64,000 nucleotides of DNA from Rohdeia sp044358925 (GCA_044358925.1 JBIKNC010000001.1:1-64000); one strand, 5' to 3'. Positions 1-9,499 are shown, numbered from the stretch's first letter. Program-made: numbers and translations. The notes: generated by a model from the letters alone, not told the origin.

Positions 1-1
1 C

Positions 2-2062
2 GATCAGGTCGTGCGGCTCGGTGTCGTCGCGGGGGCGAGCGAACCGACGCTGCTCGCACGACTGCGCACGGAACTCGCGCGGCGTTCGCACGCACTGCCC
101 GACCCCGGCGGCGCGCCGCCGAGCGGACTCGCTGCGGCGCTGTTCGTGAACGATCGCTCGCAGGTCGACGGCGAGGTCAGTGACCTCTTCAAGCGCACCG
201 GCACGTTGCACCTGCTCGCGATCTCAGGCATGCACGTCGTGTTGTTCGCGTGGCTCGTCGCGTGGCCGTTGCGACGCGGCGTACGTGTGTTGCTGATGCG
301 CCTGCACGTTCCGCGGCCGTGGCCGCGACGCTGCGGTGCGCTCGCAGCGGGTGCGACGATCGTGGTCTTCTCGGCGCTCGCGGGCGGTGAAGCGCCGATC
401 GTGCGCGCGGCGGTCGCGACCGTCGTCGTGCTGCTCGTGCGCGACTGGCCGCGCGAAGAGCCGCGCACGACCGACACACTCGCGTTGCTCGCGCTCGGAC
501 TCGCGCTCGAACTCGTGGCCGATCCGCTCGCGCTGGAGAACGTCGGCCTCGTGCTCAGCTACGGCGCGTGCCTCGGTCTGGCACTCGGTGCGCGACCGGC
601 GTCGCAAGCGGTGTCGTTGCTCGTGTTCGGGCGCGCGCTCGAACGCGAAGTCGATCCGCTGGTTTGGATCGGCTCGCGCCCGCGACTCGTCGCGGCAATT
701 CTCGCGCTGCGCGCGCGGCGTGCGATCGCGTGGGGCCTCGGATCGTCGATCGCGGCCACGTTCGGCACGCTGCCGACGCAGTGGAGCGTGTTCGGCGAGT
801 TCAGCCCGGTGGGCATCGTCGCGACGCCGCTCGTCGGGCCGCTGATGGTGCCGTGGTTGCCGGCGCTGTGGGTCGGTGCGCTCGATCCGCAGGGCCCGAT
901 CGCGTGGCCGCAGGCCTGGATCGAGAGCCTGGCGTTGTGGTTGCTCGCGCTGTGCGACGCGTTGCCCGGCACGAGTCTGATCCTGCCGGAGCGGCCGGTG
1001 TGGTGGATCTTCGGAGTGAGCGCGCTTGCATTGGCGGCGCTCGCAGTGGCACGCCGCGGCGACAGGCAGCGACACTGCGAGCGCGCCGCGTGCGCGGGCC
1101 TCGCACTGACGCTCGTGCCGTGGACCTGTGCGCCTCGCGAACTCGAGGTGTTCGCGCTCGACGTCGGACACGGCACGTGCGTCGTCGCGCGCGCGCCGGG
1201 CCTGCCGCTGGTGGTGTTCGACGCCGGCACGACGACGCGCCACGGACTCGAGCGGTCCGCGCTGCGGCCTCTGCTGTCGCGCTTCGATGCGGGCGCGGGT
1301 CTGCTGGTCGTCTCGCACCTCGATCGCGACCACAGCGCAGCAGTGCCGTGGCTCGCGCGCCGCGGTCTGTTCGCCCGGACGGCGGGCGCGTGGCCCGCCG
1401 ACCTGACACACGACGCGCCGCACGTCGACATCGCGACGACACCGGGAGCGTTCGAGGGTGAGACACGCGCCGGCGCAGGAGCGCGAACGGACGCGGCGCG
1501 CTGGCGACTGACCCGCGGCTCGCTCGAACGCGGCAACGAAGGATCGCGCAACCTCGAACTCACGTGGAACGGCGCGCGTGTGCTCTTGTGCGGCGACGCG
1601 ACGGGCGATGGGTTCGCGCGGCTCGTCGACGAGCGGGTCACTCGCGGGCCCTTCGACCTCGTCCTGCTCCCCCACCACGGTCGGCACGGCGTCGGCACGC
1701 AGCGACTGCTCGACGAACTCGCGCCGCGCGAGGTGTGGCTGAGCTCGGAAACCCCCGCGCCGATCCTGTCGGAACTCGAACGGCGCGGCGTGCCCTGGCG
1801 CGGCACGTTCGCAACCGGTCCACTGGGGCCGTGGCGTGCGCACGATCCGCCGCCGCGCCCTCTGCCGCTCGTGACCACTGCGGTCCGTTCCGCTAGCCGG
1901 ACCACGCGCGAACGGCGTCCGCGTCGCGACGTGAAGAACAGCGCAACGCACACGTCCGTGCGCAGCGCGCGAGGCCTCGACGAACGTCCAACTCGGCGGA
2001 CACGACACACTCGGCGCCGTTGCCGCTCGCTCGCGAGCACGACGGCGCACGCTCCCAGATGA
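2..2062 (+). CDS. comEC: ComEC/Rec2-type DNA-uptake channel protein, 5' end cut by window
   Basis: This is the C-terminal about 686 residues of an inner-membrane DNA-translocation channel; the frame is still open at base 2, so the N-terminus lies outside the window. About 66 residues after base 11 comes the competence-domain signature HLLAISGMHV, followed by several hydrophobic helices. A metallo-beta-lactamase-like domain starts near nt 1140 (LDVGHG), with SHLDRDH near nt 1315 and LLPHHG near nt 1666. These are the usual marks of ComEC, which passes single-stranded DNA into the cytoplasm in naturally competent bacteria. The last 60 or so residues are Arg/Thr-rich and low in complexity. The stop overlaps the next start in an ATGA, so translation is probably coupled. 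Family assignment is firm; the start is unknown. Confidence 0.9.
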   Translation, partial: DQVVRLGVVAGASEPTLLARLRTELARRSHALPDPGGAPPSGLAAALFVNDRSQVDGEVSDLFKRTGTLHLLAISGMHVVLFAWLVAWPLRRGVRVLLMRLHVPRPWPRRCGALAAGATIVVFSALAGGEAPIVRAAVATVVVLLVRDWPREEPRTTDTLALLALGLALELVADPLALENVGLVLSYGACLGLALGARPASQAVSLLVFGRALEREVDPLVWIGSRPRLVAAILALRARRAIAWGLGSSIAATFGTLPTQWSVFGEFSPVGIVATPLVGPLMVPWLPALWVGALDPQGPIAWPQAWIESLALWLLALCDALPGTSLILPERPVWWIFGVSALALAALAVARRGDRQRHCERAACAGLALTLVPWTCAPRELEVFALDVGHGTCVVARAPGLPLVVFDAGTTTRHGLERSALRPLLSRFDAGAGLLVVSHLDRDHSAAVPWLARRGLFARTAGAWPADLTHDAPHVDIATTPGAFEGETRAGAGARTDAARWRLTRGSLERGNEGSRNLELTWNGARVLLCGDATGDGFARLVDERVTRGPFDLVLLPHHGRHGVGTQRLLDELAPREVWLSSETPAPILSELERRGVPWRGTFATGPLGPWRAHDPPPRPLPLVTTAVRSASRTTRERRPRRDVKNSATHTSVRSARGLDERPTRRTRHTRRRCRSLASTTAHAPR

Positions 2063-3351
2063 AGACCACGAACCACGTCTCGAAGGCTCGCTTCGCCGCA
2101 CTCCTGTCCGCTCTCGTCGTCGCTGCGTTCAGCGAGCGTGCACGTGCGGCACACACGCTTGGTGATGCGCTCGTCCAGGAAGCTGCAACGACCGAGCGTG
2201 CGGCGCAGCGGCTGCTCGTGCTGGAGAGCGGCCAAGTGCTGCGCGCGCGCGCGCGCCAGCGCTCCGACGGCGTGTGGGAGTACGCTCGCGGCGGCGAGTG
2301 GGTGGCGCTCGAGGGCGTGGCTGTCACCTCGGTGCGGCTCGAGAGCGACGTGCTCGCGGAGTTCGCGACGAAGCGCCGCGAGCAGAGCGCTGCCCCGGTG
2401 CCGGTGCACGAGCGCCTCGAACTGGCGCACTGGTGCGAGAACACGGGACTGCTCGTCGAAGCGCTCGAGGAGCTCGACCGCGCGTTCGAGGACCACCCCG
2501 GCGACGGACGCGTCGAACGTCACACGCTGCGGCTCGGCGAGCGCGCGAAGTTCGCCTTCGGCCTGCCCGACGCGGCGCGCTACACGAGCGGCACCGAGCG
2601 TGAACAGGGCGATGCGTTGCGCACGGCGCTCGCGACGATCGCGCGCCTCGGTCCGAGCGGGCGACTGCTCGCGGCGGAGCAGCTCGTGGCCGCTGCCGGA
2701 GTCGAACGTGTGCGCACGGAGGTCAACGCGGACCTGCGGCGCTCGGGCCCGCTCGGCCGACGCCTCGCCTGTGAACTGTCGGGCCGCCTCGCGCCGGGCG
2801 AGGAGAGCAAGGTGCTGTTCGTGCGTGCGCTGCTCGACACGGATCCCGCGGTGCGCATCGCCGGCGCGAGCGCACTCGGTCGCGCGAACGAGCCGGGCTT
2901 CATCGCACCGTTCGAACGCGCGCTCGCTTCGTCAAACCAACAGGTGCAGCTCAACGCCGCGCAGGCGCTCGGAGTGCTCGGTCAGGCGGCGGCGCTGCCG
3001 GTGATCGCACGCGCGCTGCTCGCGGCGCCGGCGTCCGGCGGCAATCCGTCGGGCGCGCGCGGCTACGTCTTCATCGGGCGCCAGTTCGCCTACGTGCAGG
3101 ACTTCGACGTGGAAGTCGCGACGGCGGCGACGATCGCGGATCCGCAGATCGGTGTGCTGGTCGAAGGGTCGGTGCTCGACGCGCGCGTGTTGTCGACGGT
3201 GATCGAACGCACGGTCGTGCGGCGCCACCTCGCGCTCTCGGCCGGCCGACTGCTGGGCGAGTCGATCGGCGATTCACCGAAGGACTGGGAGGCGTGGGCC
3301 AAGGCGACGCTCGCCGAAACGCCCGCCGAGCCGCCCACGACCGGCGGCTGA
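2059..3351 (+). CDS. Exported HEAT-repeat-like protein coupled to comEC
   Basis: This 430-residue protein begins with a signal-peptide-like stretch (MKTTNHVSKARFAALLSALV, then an ARAAH-type cleavage region near residue 30), so it is probably exported. Residues about 240-330 hold helical repeats of HEAT type, for example DTDPAVRIAGASALG followed by NQQVQLNAAQALGVLG. The middle is Ala/Arg/Glu-rich helix. No catalytic motif is visible. The ATG at 2059 overlaps the comEC stop (ATGA), which fixes the start and argues for co-translation. The next gene is convergent at 3415. A scaffolding role in the periplasm is possible but not shown; I do not recognise a named family. Confidence 0.75.
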   Translation: MKTTNHVSKARFAALLSALVVAAFSERARAAHTLGDALVQEAATTERAAQRLLVLESGQVLRARARQRSDGVWEYARGGEWVALEGVAVTSVRLESDVLAEFATKRREQSAAPVPVHERLELAHWCENTGLLVEALEELDRAFEDHPGDGRVERHTLRLGERAKFAFGLPDAARYTSGTEREQGDALRTALATIARLGPSGRLLAAEQLVAAAGVERVRTEVNADLRRSGPLGRRLACELSGRLAPGEESKVLFVRALLDTDPAVRIAGASALGRANEPGFIAPFERALASSNQQVQLNAAQALGVLGQAAALPVIARALLAAPASGGNPSGARGYVFIGRQFAYVQDFDVEVATAATIADPQIGVLVEGSVLDARVLSTVIERTVVRRHLALSAGRLLGESIGDSPKDWEAWAKATLAETPAEPPTTGG

Positions 3352-3414
3352 CGCTTCGCGTGGCGCTTCAGTCGGCGCTTCGGCTGGCGCTCGAGGTCAC
3401 GCAGCGACTGCCGC

Positions 3415-4974
3415 TCACTCCGCCGCGGGCGCGTCACCGCGGCCGAAGCGGCGCTGCACGAAGCCTTGGAAGCCCTGCACGGCGGTGCGCTGCATGTAGA
3501 AGGCCATGCCGCGGGTGCCGCCGAGCTCCTCGCCGCCGCCGGCGCGACCCGGGCCGCCGTGCACGAGGTTGGGCAGCACCATGCCCGGCGCGAGCGCCTG
3601 GCCTTTGACCTTGTCCGAACCGATCCACACACGACCGTGGTTGGGCGCGAGTTCGAGCACCGCCGTCTCGGTCCACTCGGGGTCGTTCGAGTAGAGCGAC
3701 ACGACCAGTCCGCCGCCGCTGCGGTTGACGAGGGCGGCGGCTCCGATCGCCGTGCCGTCGTACGGCACGATCGTCGCGACCGGTCCGAAGACCTCTTCGG
3801 TGTGGATCACGTCGGAAAGTGCATCGCGCGCGACGAGCAACGTCGGAGCGACCTGCGCCGGATACGGGCCCTTCGGCACGTCGCCGCCGAGCACGACCTG
3901 TGCCACGGTGCGCAGACGCGCGAGTCCGTCGCGCACGTGTTCGAGTTGCGCCGCGCCCGAGAGTGCGCCGACGCGCGTCTCGGCGCCGGTCGGCTCGCCG
4001 ACCTTCTGGCGCTTCAGTTGTTCGACGAGGTGGCTCGCCACTTCTTCGACGCGCTCCTTCGGAACGAAGATGCGGCGCACGGCCGTGCACTTCTGTCCGG
4101 CCTTCTGCGTCATGTCGGTGACGATGTTGGCCAGGAACTCCTCGTAGACCGCCGCGTCGCTGTCGACGTCGGGCGCGAGCACCGCCGCGTTGATCGAGTC
4201 CGCCTCGACGTTCACGCGCACGCCCTGCGCGAGCAGCGTCGGGTGGCCGCGCACCTTGTGCCCCGTGACCGCGGACCCCGTGAATGCGACGCAATCCTGA
4301 GGTCCGAGGTGTTGGAAGAGCTCCTGCACGCTGCCGCACAGGAACTGGAAGACGCCGGCCGGCAACACGCCGCTCGCCACGACGATCTGTGCGACGCGGT
4401 GCGCGACGAGTGCGGTCTGTTCACCCGGCTTCTCGATCACCGGCACACCGGCGAGGAGCGAGCACGCCATCTTCTCGGCCATGCCCCAGGCCGGGAAGTT
4501 GAACGCGTTGACGTGCACGGCGACGCCGCGGCGCGGGACGAGGACGTGCTCGGCCCAGAAGCGCGGCGTGCGGCCGATCTGCTCGCCGTCGCCGTCGGTG
4601 AGGAAGCGCCGCTCGCCCAGCTTCTTGCCGAGCGCCGCGTACGCCGCGAGCGTCCCGGTCGCACCGTCGAGGTCGAACTTCGCGTCGCCGCGCGTCGAAC
4701 CGGCGTTCGTGGCCGAGAGCGCGATGAGCTCGTCGCGGTGTTCGTGGATCGCGGCCGAGACGTCCTTGAGGAGCTGTCCGCGCTGCACGAACGACAGTGC
4801 ACGCAGCGCCGGTCCGCCCACTTCGCGTGCGAAGCGGCACGCGCCGACGAGGTCGAGGCCGGCCGAACTCACGCGCGCCAGCACGGCGCCGGTCCACGGA
4901 TCGGCGATCTCGCGCGCGCTCTTCGCGTCTCCGCTGCACCAACTGCCGGCGAGGTAGCTCTCGAGGATCTTCAT
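3415..4974 (-). CDS. PaaZ/BoxD-type aldehyde dehydrogenase, stand-alone
   Basis: A 519-residue NAD(P)-dependent aldehyde dehydrogenase. Visible motifs are NAFNFPAWG (residues 156-164), FTGSAVTG (231-238), a catalytic Glu in EADS at 258 and the nucleophile Cys296 in GQKCTA. The C-terminal LVHGGPGRAGGGEELGG is typical of the branch holding the dehydrogenase half of PaaZ (phenylacetate ring-cleavage aldehyde) and BoxD (3,4-dehydroadipyl-CoA semialdehyde). The MaoC-like hydratase half of PaaZ is absent, as in BoxD. I chose the ATG at 4974, which starts with MKILESYLAGSW as relatives do; longer in-frame starts upstream are Arg-rich and unlike the family. It is divergent from a dienoyl-CoA-reductase-like gene, hinting at a shared acyl-CoA or aromatic route. 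The exact substrate is unproved. Confidence 0.85.
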   Translation of the reverse strand: MKILESYLAGSWCSGDAKSAREIADPWTGAVLARVSSAGLDLVGACRFAREVGGPALRALSFVQRGQLLKDVSAAIHEHRDELIALSATNAGSTRGDAKFDLDGATGTLAAYAALGKKLGERRFLTDGDGEQIGRTPRFWAEHVLVPRRGVAVHVNAFNFPAWGMAEKMACSLLAGVPVIEKPGEQTALVAHRVAQIVVASGVLPAGVFQFLCGSVQELFQHLGPQDCVAFTGSAVTGHKVRGHPTLLAQGVRVNVEADSINAAVLAPDVDSDAAVYEEFLANIVTDMTQKAGQKCTAVRRIFVPKERVEEVASHLVEQLKRQKVGEPTGAETRVGALSGAAQLEHVRDGLARLRTVAQVVLGGDVPKGPYPAQVAPTLLVARDALSDVIHTEEVFGPVATIVPYDGTAIGAAALVNRSGGGLVVSLYSNDPEWTETAVLELAPNHGRVWIGSDKVKGQALAPGMVLPNLVHGGPGRAGGGEELGGTRGMAFYMQRTAVQGFQGFVQRRFGRGDAPAAE

Positions 4975-5192
4975 GCGTCGTGAGGTCGCCCGCGCAGGGT
5001 CTGGCGCGCGGAGCGGGGCGGTACGGTACCCGCTCGGCACACGCCCACGAACGAGCGAGGCCGCGCCGCGAGCAAGCCCGCGCGAGTCGCGCCGAGTCGC
5101 ACCGTCCTCCCCCACCGCTCGCGCCGCGCTCCTTCCGCGCCGCGCACCCGCTTCGCAACGCCTTCCCGCCACGCCGCTCCCGCGCAGAACCC
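4975..5192. promoter_or_regulatory. Divergent intergenic region, aldehyde dehydrogenase / SDR
   Basis: These 218 bases separate two divergently transcribed genes and should hold both promoters. I see no convincing -35/-10 pair or clear operator dyad. Its role rests on gene orientation alone. Confidence 0.4.
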
Positions 5193-6047
5193 ATGACGAA
5201 CACCGACCTCCCGATCAGCGCCGCCCAACTCCCGCCGCGCCTGTTCGAGGGCGAAGTCGTCGCGATCACCGGCGGTGGCACGGGCCTCGGCCTCCAGATC
5301 GCGCGCGGTTTCGCCGCGCTCGGAGCGACGGTCTCGATCGCGTCGCGCAGCGCCGAACACCACGCGCCGTTCCTCGCCGAAGCGGCCGCGCGCGGCTGGC
5401 GCGGTGAGAGCCGCGTGATCGACGTGCGCGAGTCTGCGACGTTGCGTGAATGGGCGGCCGATCTCGTGGCGCGGCACGGGCACGTCGACGTGCTCGTCAA
5501 CAACGCCGCGGGCAACTTCGTGTGTCCGTCCGAGCGCCTCTCCGATCGCGCGTGGCGCGCCGTGCTCGGCATCGCTCTCGACGGAGCGTTCTTCGCGTCG
5601 CGCGAGTTCGGTCGCCACATGATCGCGCGCGGCTCGGGCCGCATCCTCAACGTCCTCGCGACGTACGCGTGGACCGGCATGCCGGGCGTGGTGCACTCGG
5701 CGGCGGCGAAGGCCGGACTGCTCGCGGTGACACGCACGCTGGCGGTCGAGTGGGCGCGCCACGGCTTGCGCGTGAACGCGATCGCACCGGGGCCGTTCGA
5801 GAGCGCGGGCGCCGAACGCAACCTGTGGCCGAACGACGCGGTGCGCCAGCACATCCTCGCGAACATCCCGGCGGGTCGTTTCGCGACGACGGACGAGGTC
5901 GCGGCGCAGGCGTTGTTCCTGCTCAGTCCCGCGTGTTCCTACGTCAACGGCGAGTGCCTCGTGATGGACGGCGCAGCGTCACTGGGGCGCGGCTTCTGGC
6001 CCGAGGGTGTGCGGCTCGAGCGGCCGCCCCCCAGCGAGCGCGGCTGA
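5193..6047 (+). CDS. Short-chain dehydrogenase of the 2,4-dienoyl-CoA reductase type
   Basis: A 284-residue Rossmann-fold oxidoreductase with TGGGTGLG (residues 26-33) for cofactor binding and NNAAG (103-107). There is no ordinary YxxxK: the position four before Lys173 is Ser. Instead Tyr158 lies 15 residues before Lys173, in YAWTGMPGVVHSAAAK. This is the arrangement of mitochondrial and bacterial 2,4-dienoyl-CoA reductases (Tyr199/Lys214 in the human enzyme). It probably reduces dienoyl-CoA during beta-oxidation of unsaturated fatty acids, or a related acyl-CoA. The ATG at 5193 places the Rossmann motif at the usual depth. It is divergent from the PaaZ-type aldehyde dehydrogenase. Confidence 0.85.
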   Translation: MTNTDLPISAAQLPPRLFEGEVVAITGGGTGLGLQIARGFAALGATVSIASRSAEHHAPFLAEAAARGWRGESRVIDVRESATLREWAADLVARHGHVDVLVNNAAGNFVCPSERLSDRAWRAVLGIALDGAFFASREFGRHMIARGSGRILNVLATYAWTGMPGVVHSAAAKAGLLAVTRTLAVEWARHGLRVNAIAPGPFESAGAERNLWPNDAVRQHILANIPAGRFATTDEVAAQALFLLSPACSYVNGECLVMDGAASLGRGFWPEGVRLERPPPSERG

Positions 6048-6163
6048 TCGGTGAGCGACGATCACGTGCTTCGCATGTGAAGTGAAGTGAGAGATGCGCA
6101 CGGCGCACACGAAGAAATGTCGCGTGACCCGACACCGCGGCACGCGAGCGACATCTCTCTCGT

Positions 6164-7696
6164 GTGAAAACGGCACGAGTGCATGGCGTCTGCCTCGTAG
6201 GCGCGCGGGCGGAGCCCGTCGTCGTCGAGGCGCGGTTCGCAGCCACCGACAAGGAAGGCGCCGGATTGGACGTGATCCTGTCCGGCCTGCCCGATCCGGT
6301 GCTGCGCGAGAGCAAGGGGCGGGTTCTGTGCGCGCTCGATGCGGCGCGCCTCGGACTGCCACGCGGGCGGCTCGTGCTCCATCTCTCCCCCGCCGGCATG
6401 CGCAAGCGCGGCGAGCATCTCGATCTGGCCCTCGCGCTCGCGGCGGCGACGGCGGCGGGCCATCTCGATCCCAGTTGGGTCGAAGGGCGACTGTTCATCG
6501 GCGAACTCGGCATCGATGGACGTTTGGTCGACGTGCCGGGCGGGTTGGCGGCGGCGGACACGGCGCGTGCGCTGGGCTTGCACACGTTGATCGGGCCGCC
6601 GCGTACGGCGCTCGAAGCGTCGCACCTGCCCGGCGTGCGTGCGATCGGCGCGCAGAACCTCGCGGGCGTTCTCGACGCCATGTTGCGGCCCGACGATCAC
6701 CCGGCGGAGCGTCCGCAGACCGAACCACTCGCGCCGCGGCGTGCGGCGGAGCTGCTCGCCGCCGTCGGCGGACAGGACGTCGGCAAACACGCGCTCGAAG
6801 TCGCGGCTGCGGGCGGCCACGGCCTGTTGTTCGTCGGACCGCCGGGCACGGGCAAGACGTTGCTCGCGCGCGCGCTGGCGGAACTGATGCCGCCGCTCTC
6901 GCCGAACGAACGCATCGAGTTGACGCGCCTCGTCTCGGCTTTCGGCGAGTGGCCGGGCGGGCTCGTGGCGCTGCGACCGTTCCGAGCGCCGCACCACACG
7001 ATCAGTCAAGTCGGGCTGATCGGCGGCGGCAATCCGCCGGTCGCCGGTGAGATCACACGCGCGCATCTCGGGCTGCTGTTCCTCGACGAACTCGCGGAGT
7101 TCCGACGCGAGACGCTCGAAGCACTGCGCCAGCCCTTGGAGGCCGGCAGTGTGCTCGTGTCGCGCGCGGGCGCGGCGGCCGAGTTGCCGGCGCGCTTCCA
7201 ACTGGTCGCAGCGACGAATCCGTGTCCGTGCGGGCAACTGGGTTCGCCGACGCGCGCGTGCCGCGACTCGGTGTCGGCCGTGCGGCGCTATCGCGAGCGT
7301 CTGTCGGGGCCGGTGCTCGATCGCATCGAATTGCGTGTCGAACTCACGCCGCCGAGCGTCGATTCGGTCGCGGGCCGCGACTCGAGCGATCTCGGCCCGC
7401 TCGAACGCGAACGTGTGCGCGTGCGGCGCGTCGACGCCGCGCGCGAGTTCATGTACGCGCGGCAAGGCGACGTGCCGAATGCGACGCTCTCGATCGACGA
7501 TCTGGACCGTGTGGCGCCGCTCACACGCACGTCTCTCGACCTCGTGCGCCGCGCGGCGGCGGCGAACTCGCTCTCCGCGCGCGCCGTGCAATCGCTGCGC
7601 CGTGTCGCGCGCACCGTCGCCGACCTCGAAGGCCGAGCCGACGTGCGCCCCTCCGACGTGGCGACGGCGCTCGCGCTGCGGGGCGCGGATCCGTGA
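6164..7696 (+). CDS. comM: ComM/YifB-family AAA+ ATPase (Mg-chelatase-like)
   Basis: A 510-residue protein of usual ComM length, starting at GTG. The N-terminal Lon-like fold domain runs to about residue 170. Walker A GPPGTGKT is at 225-232, Walker B LLFLDEL near 304 and the family signature NPCPCG near 351. ComM is a helicase that promotes branch migration during natural transformation in gamma-proteobacteria, and the family is broadly conserved. Its presence 4 kb from comEC and in the same window as type IV pilus genes fits a competence role, although they are not one operon. Beyond its stop lies a long hairpin element and then the convergent efflux operon. Confidence 0.93.
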   Translation: MKTARVHGVCLVGARAEPVVVEARFAATDKEGAGLDVILSGLPDPVLRESKGRVLCALDAARLGLPRGRLVLHLSPAGMRKRGEHLDLALALAAATAAGHLDPSWVEGRLFIGELGIDGRLVDVPGGLAAADTARALGLHTLIGPPRTALEASHLPGVRAIGAQNLAGVLDAMLRPDDHPAERPQTEPLAPRRAAELLAAVGGQDVGKHALEVAAAGGHGLLFVGPPGTGKTLLARALAELMPPLSPNERIELTRLVSAFGEWPGGLVALRPFRAPHHTISQVGLIGGGNPPVAGEITRAHLGLLFLDELAEFRRETLEALRQPLEAGSVLVSRAGAAAELPARFQLVAATNPCPCGQLGSPTRACRDSVSAVRRYRERLSGPVLDRIELRVELTPPSVDSVAGRDSSDLGPLERERVRVRRVDAAREFMYARQGDVPNATLSIDDLDRVAPLTRTSLDLVRRAAAANSLSARAVQSLRRVARTVADLEGRADVRPSDVATALALRGADP

Positions 7697-8128
7697 GGCC
7701 GTCCAGAGAAGTGAAGGTCGTGAAGCCCGGAAGCGAGCCGCAGGAACCTCAGCGATCGCGAGCGCTTTCAACGTGAAGTCGTCACGGCGTCGCCCTGTTT
7801 CATGCCTCCTGTGTTCTGCATCCTTTGCTTTGACTTTGCGTCCTTTGCGTCCTTTGCGTCCTTTGCGGTTTCCGCGGCAGCGGGTGCAACAGACCCGTGC
7901 CCGTTGCACCCGCTGCCGCGGAAACCGCAAAGGACGCAAAGGACGCAAAGTCAAAGCAAAGGATGCAGAACACAGAACGCAGAAAACGGCCGACGGCGAC
8001 GCCGGAACGATCTGCACGGCCGAACGCTCGAAGCGTTGTGACCGCTCGAAGCCCTCGAACCTTCAGATCTCTTCGCTGCCTTGGACGCCTTCGAGAACTT
8101 CGTCCCCTTCAGCCTCGCGTCCGCCGCG
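7697..8128. other. 432-base intergenic region between convergent genes
   Basis: The space between the comM stop and the convergent permease stop holds a long inverted-repeat element (described separately) at its centre. Outside it I see no credible gene; short frames reading KDAKDAK or RKGRKGRK come from the repeat itself. Confidence 0.7.
7785..8004. repeat. Long inverted-repeat (hairpin) element 1 with CCTTTGCGT units
   Basis: Arms at 7809-7890 and 7903-7975 are reverse complements except that the left arm carries three copies of a 9-bp unit (tcctttgcg) and the right arm two. The loop is 12 nt (7891-7902). A second, shorter complementary pair lies outside (7785-7794 with 7995-8004), giving a nested cruciform of about 220 bp. 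The element sits between convergent gene ends, the usual place for REP-like elements or bidirectional terminators. A related copy is at 22362-22509. No protein is encoded. Confidence 0.9.
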
Positions 8129-9409
8129 TCACTCGTGCCGCAGCGCTTCCACCGGGTCCATCGCGGCGGCTCGCCACGCGGGGTAGATGCCGAACACGAC
8201 GCCGATGCCGGTCGAGATCGTGAACGCGAGCGTCGGCGCGAGCGGCGTGACGATCGTGCGCATGTCGGCGAAGTGCTCGACCGCGACCGGGATCACGAGG
8301 CCGAGCAGGACGCCCATCGCACCGCCGACGGCGGAGAGGACGACGCACTCGACGAGGAACTGCAGGACGATGTGGCGGCGCTTCGCACCGAGGGCGCGGC
8401 GGATGCCGATCTCGCGCGTGCGTTCCGTCACGGTCGCGAGCATGACGTTCATGATGCCGATGCCGCCGACGAGGAGGCTGATGCCGGCGATCGAACTCAG
8501 CACGATGTTGAAGATGCGTTTGGTCTCTTCGGCGCGCGCGAGCAGCTCGAGCGGCACGACGACTTCGTAGTCGCGCTTCGGGTGGTTGAGCGCCAGGAGG
8601 CGGCGCGCCGCGCTCGCGACGAAGGGCACGTTCAGCGGGTCGTCGACGGCGAGGATCAACTCGTGGAGTTGGACCTCCTCCATCTCGCGCGCCGTGCCGG
8701 CCTGGCGCACGTTGATGTCGCCGAAGCGGCGGCGGCCGGTCTCGAGCGGGACGAAGAGCTCGTCGGTCGTCTCCGCGCCCGCTTCCGGCGGATCGTCGGA
8801 GAGGCGCACACGCGGCGCGAGCACACCGACGACGGTGAAGTAGACGGAGCCGATGCGCAGCTCGCGGCCGACGGCGCGTTCGGCCGGGAAGAGGTGGCTC
8901 GCCACCTCGGATCCGAGGACACACACGTTCGCGACCTTCTCCTCGTCCTCGGGGCTGAAGAAGCGACCTTCGAGCAGGAGGCGGCCCGTCACTTCGAGGT
9001 AGTTCGGCTCGGTCGCGAGGATGCGCGGGTTCGAGGAACGGTCGTCGTGGCGCACGACCTGCGTGATCTCGCGCAGCGGCACGATGGTGCGCACGCCGTC
9101 GAACGTGTCCTCGATGCGGCGTTGGTCGGCGCGCGTGAGTCCGTAGACGGTCACGCTGCCGCCCATCGAACCTTGGCTCTGGTTCTGCGGTTGCGGCAAC
9201 TTGACGCTGCGCAGGATCACGTTCTGGCTGCCGAGCTGGCGGATCTGCTCGTAGGCCTCGGCCGACGCGCCTTCGCCGATCGCGAGCATCGCGATCACGC
9301 TCGACGTCCCGAACAGCACACCGAGCGTCGTGAGGAAGCTGCGCAGCCGGTGCAGCATCAAGCTGCGGATGCCGAGTTTGACGGCGCGCGAGAGTGTCGG
9401 GATCAGCAC
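8129..9409 (-). CDS. MacB/FtsX-type ABC transporter permease
   Basis: A 426-residue permease with one N-terminal membrane helix (about 20-45), a large periplasmic core domain, and three C-terminal helices (about 300-420) containing GIGIMNVMLATVTERTREIG, the typical FtsX-domain segment. It lacks a fused ATPase, unlike E. coli MacB, because the ATPase is a separate gene 90 bp upstream. In MacAB-TolC systems such permeases use ATP-driven conformational change in the periplasmic domain to push substrate into the TolC channel. The start is GTG at 9409. It is the last gene of the four-gene efflux operon; the substrate is unknown. Confidence 0.9.
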   Translation of the reverse strand: MLIPTLSRAVKLGIRSLMLHRLRSFLTTLGVLFGTSSVIAMLAIGEGASAEAYEQIRQLGSQNVILRSVKLPQPQNQSQGSMGGSVTVYGLTRADQRRIEDTFDGVRTIVPLREITQVVRHDDRSSNPRILATEPNYLEVTGRLLLEGRFFSPEDEEKVANVCVLGSEVASHLFPAERAVGRELRIGSVYFTVVGVLAPRVRLSDDPPEAGAETTDELFVPLETGRRRFGDINVRQAGTAREMEEVQLHELILAVDDPLNVPFVASAARRLLALNHPKRDYEVVVPLELLARAEETKRIFNIVLSSIAGISLLVGGIGIMNVMLATVTERTREIGIRRALGAKRRHIVLQFLVECVVLSAVGGAMGVLLGLVIPVAVEHFADMRTIVTPLAPTLAFTISTGIGVVFGIYPAWRAAAMDPVEALRHE

Positions 9410-9499
9410 GAGGCGTTCGAGGTGCGGTCGGCGTTTCGTAAGGAGTGCGAGTGAGCGGCGGCGCTCACGAGCGGGCTCGTCGATTCTCTTCTCACTCGA

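Noticed and set aside
224..2523. Two minus-strand frames of more than 600 codons opposite comEC
   Set aside because: comEC motifs are on the plus strand and the opposite frames are Arg-rich without domains.
7809..7975. CRISPR-like array
   Set aside because: The 9-bp units are directly tandem without spacers and form a single inverted repeat; no cas genes nearby.
7802..8223. Short frames with KDAKDAK or RKGRKGRK motifs at the hairpin elements
   Set aside because: They are translations of the CCTTTGCGT repeat units on either strand; similar peptides at 22328-22500 come from element 2. No sign of real coding.
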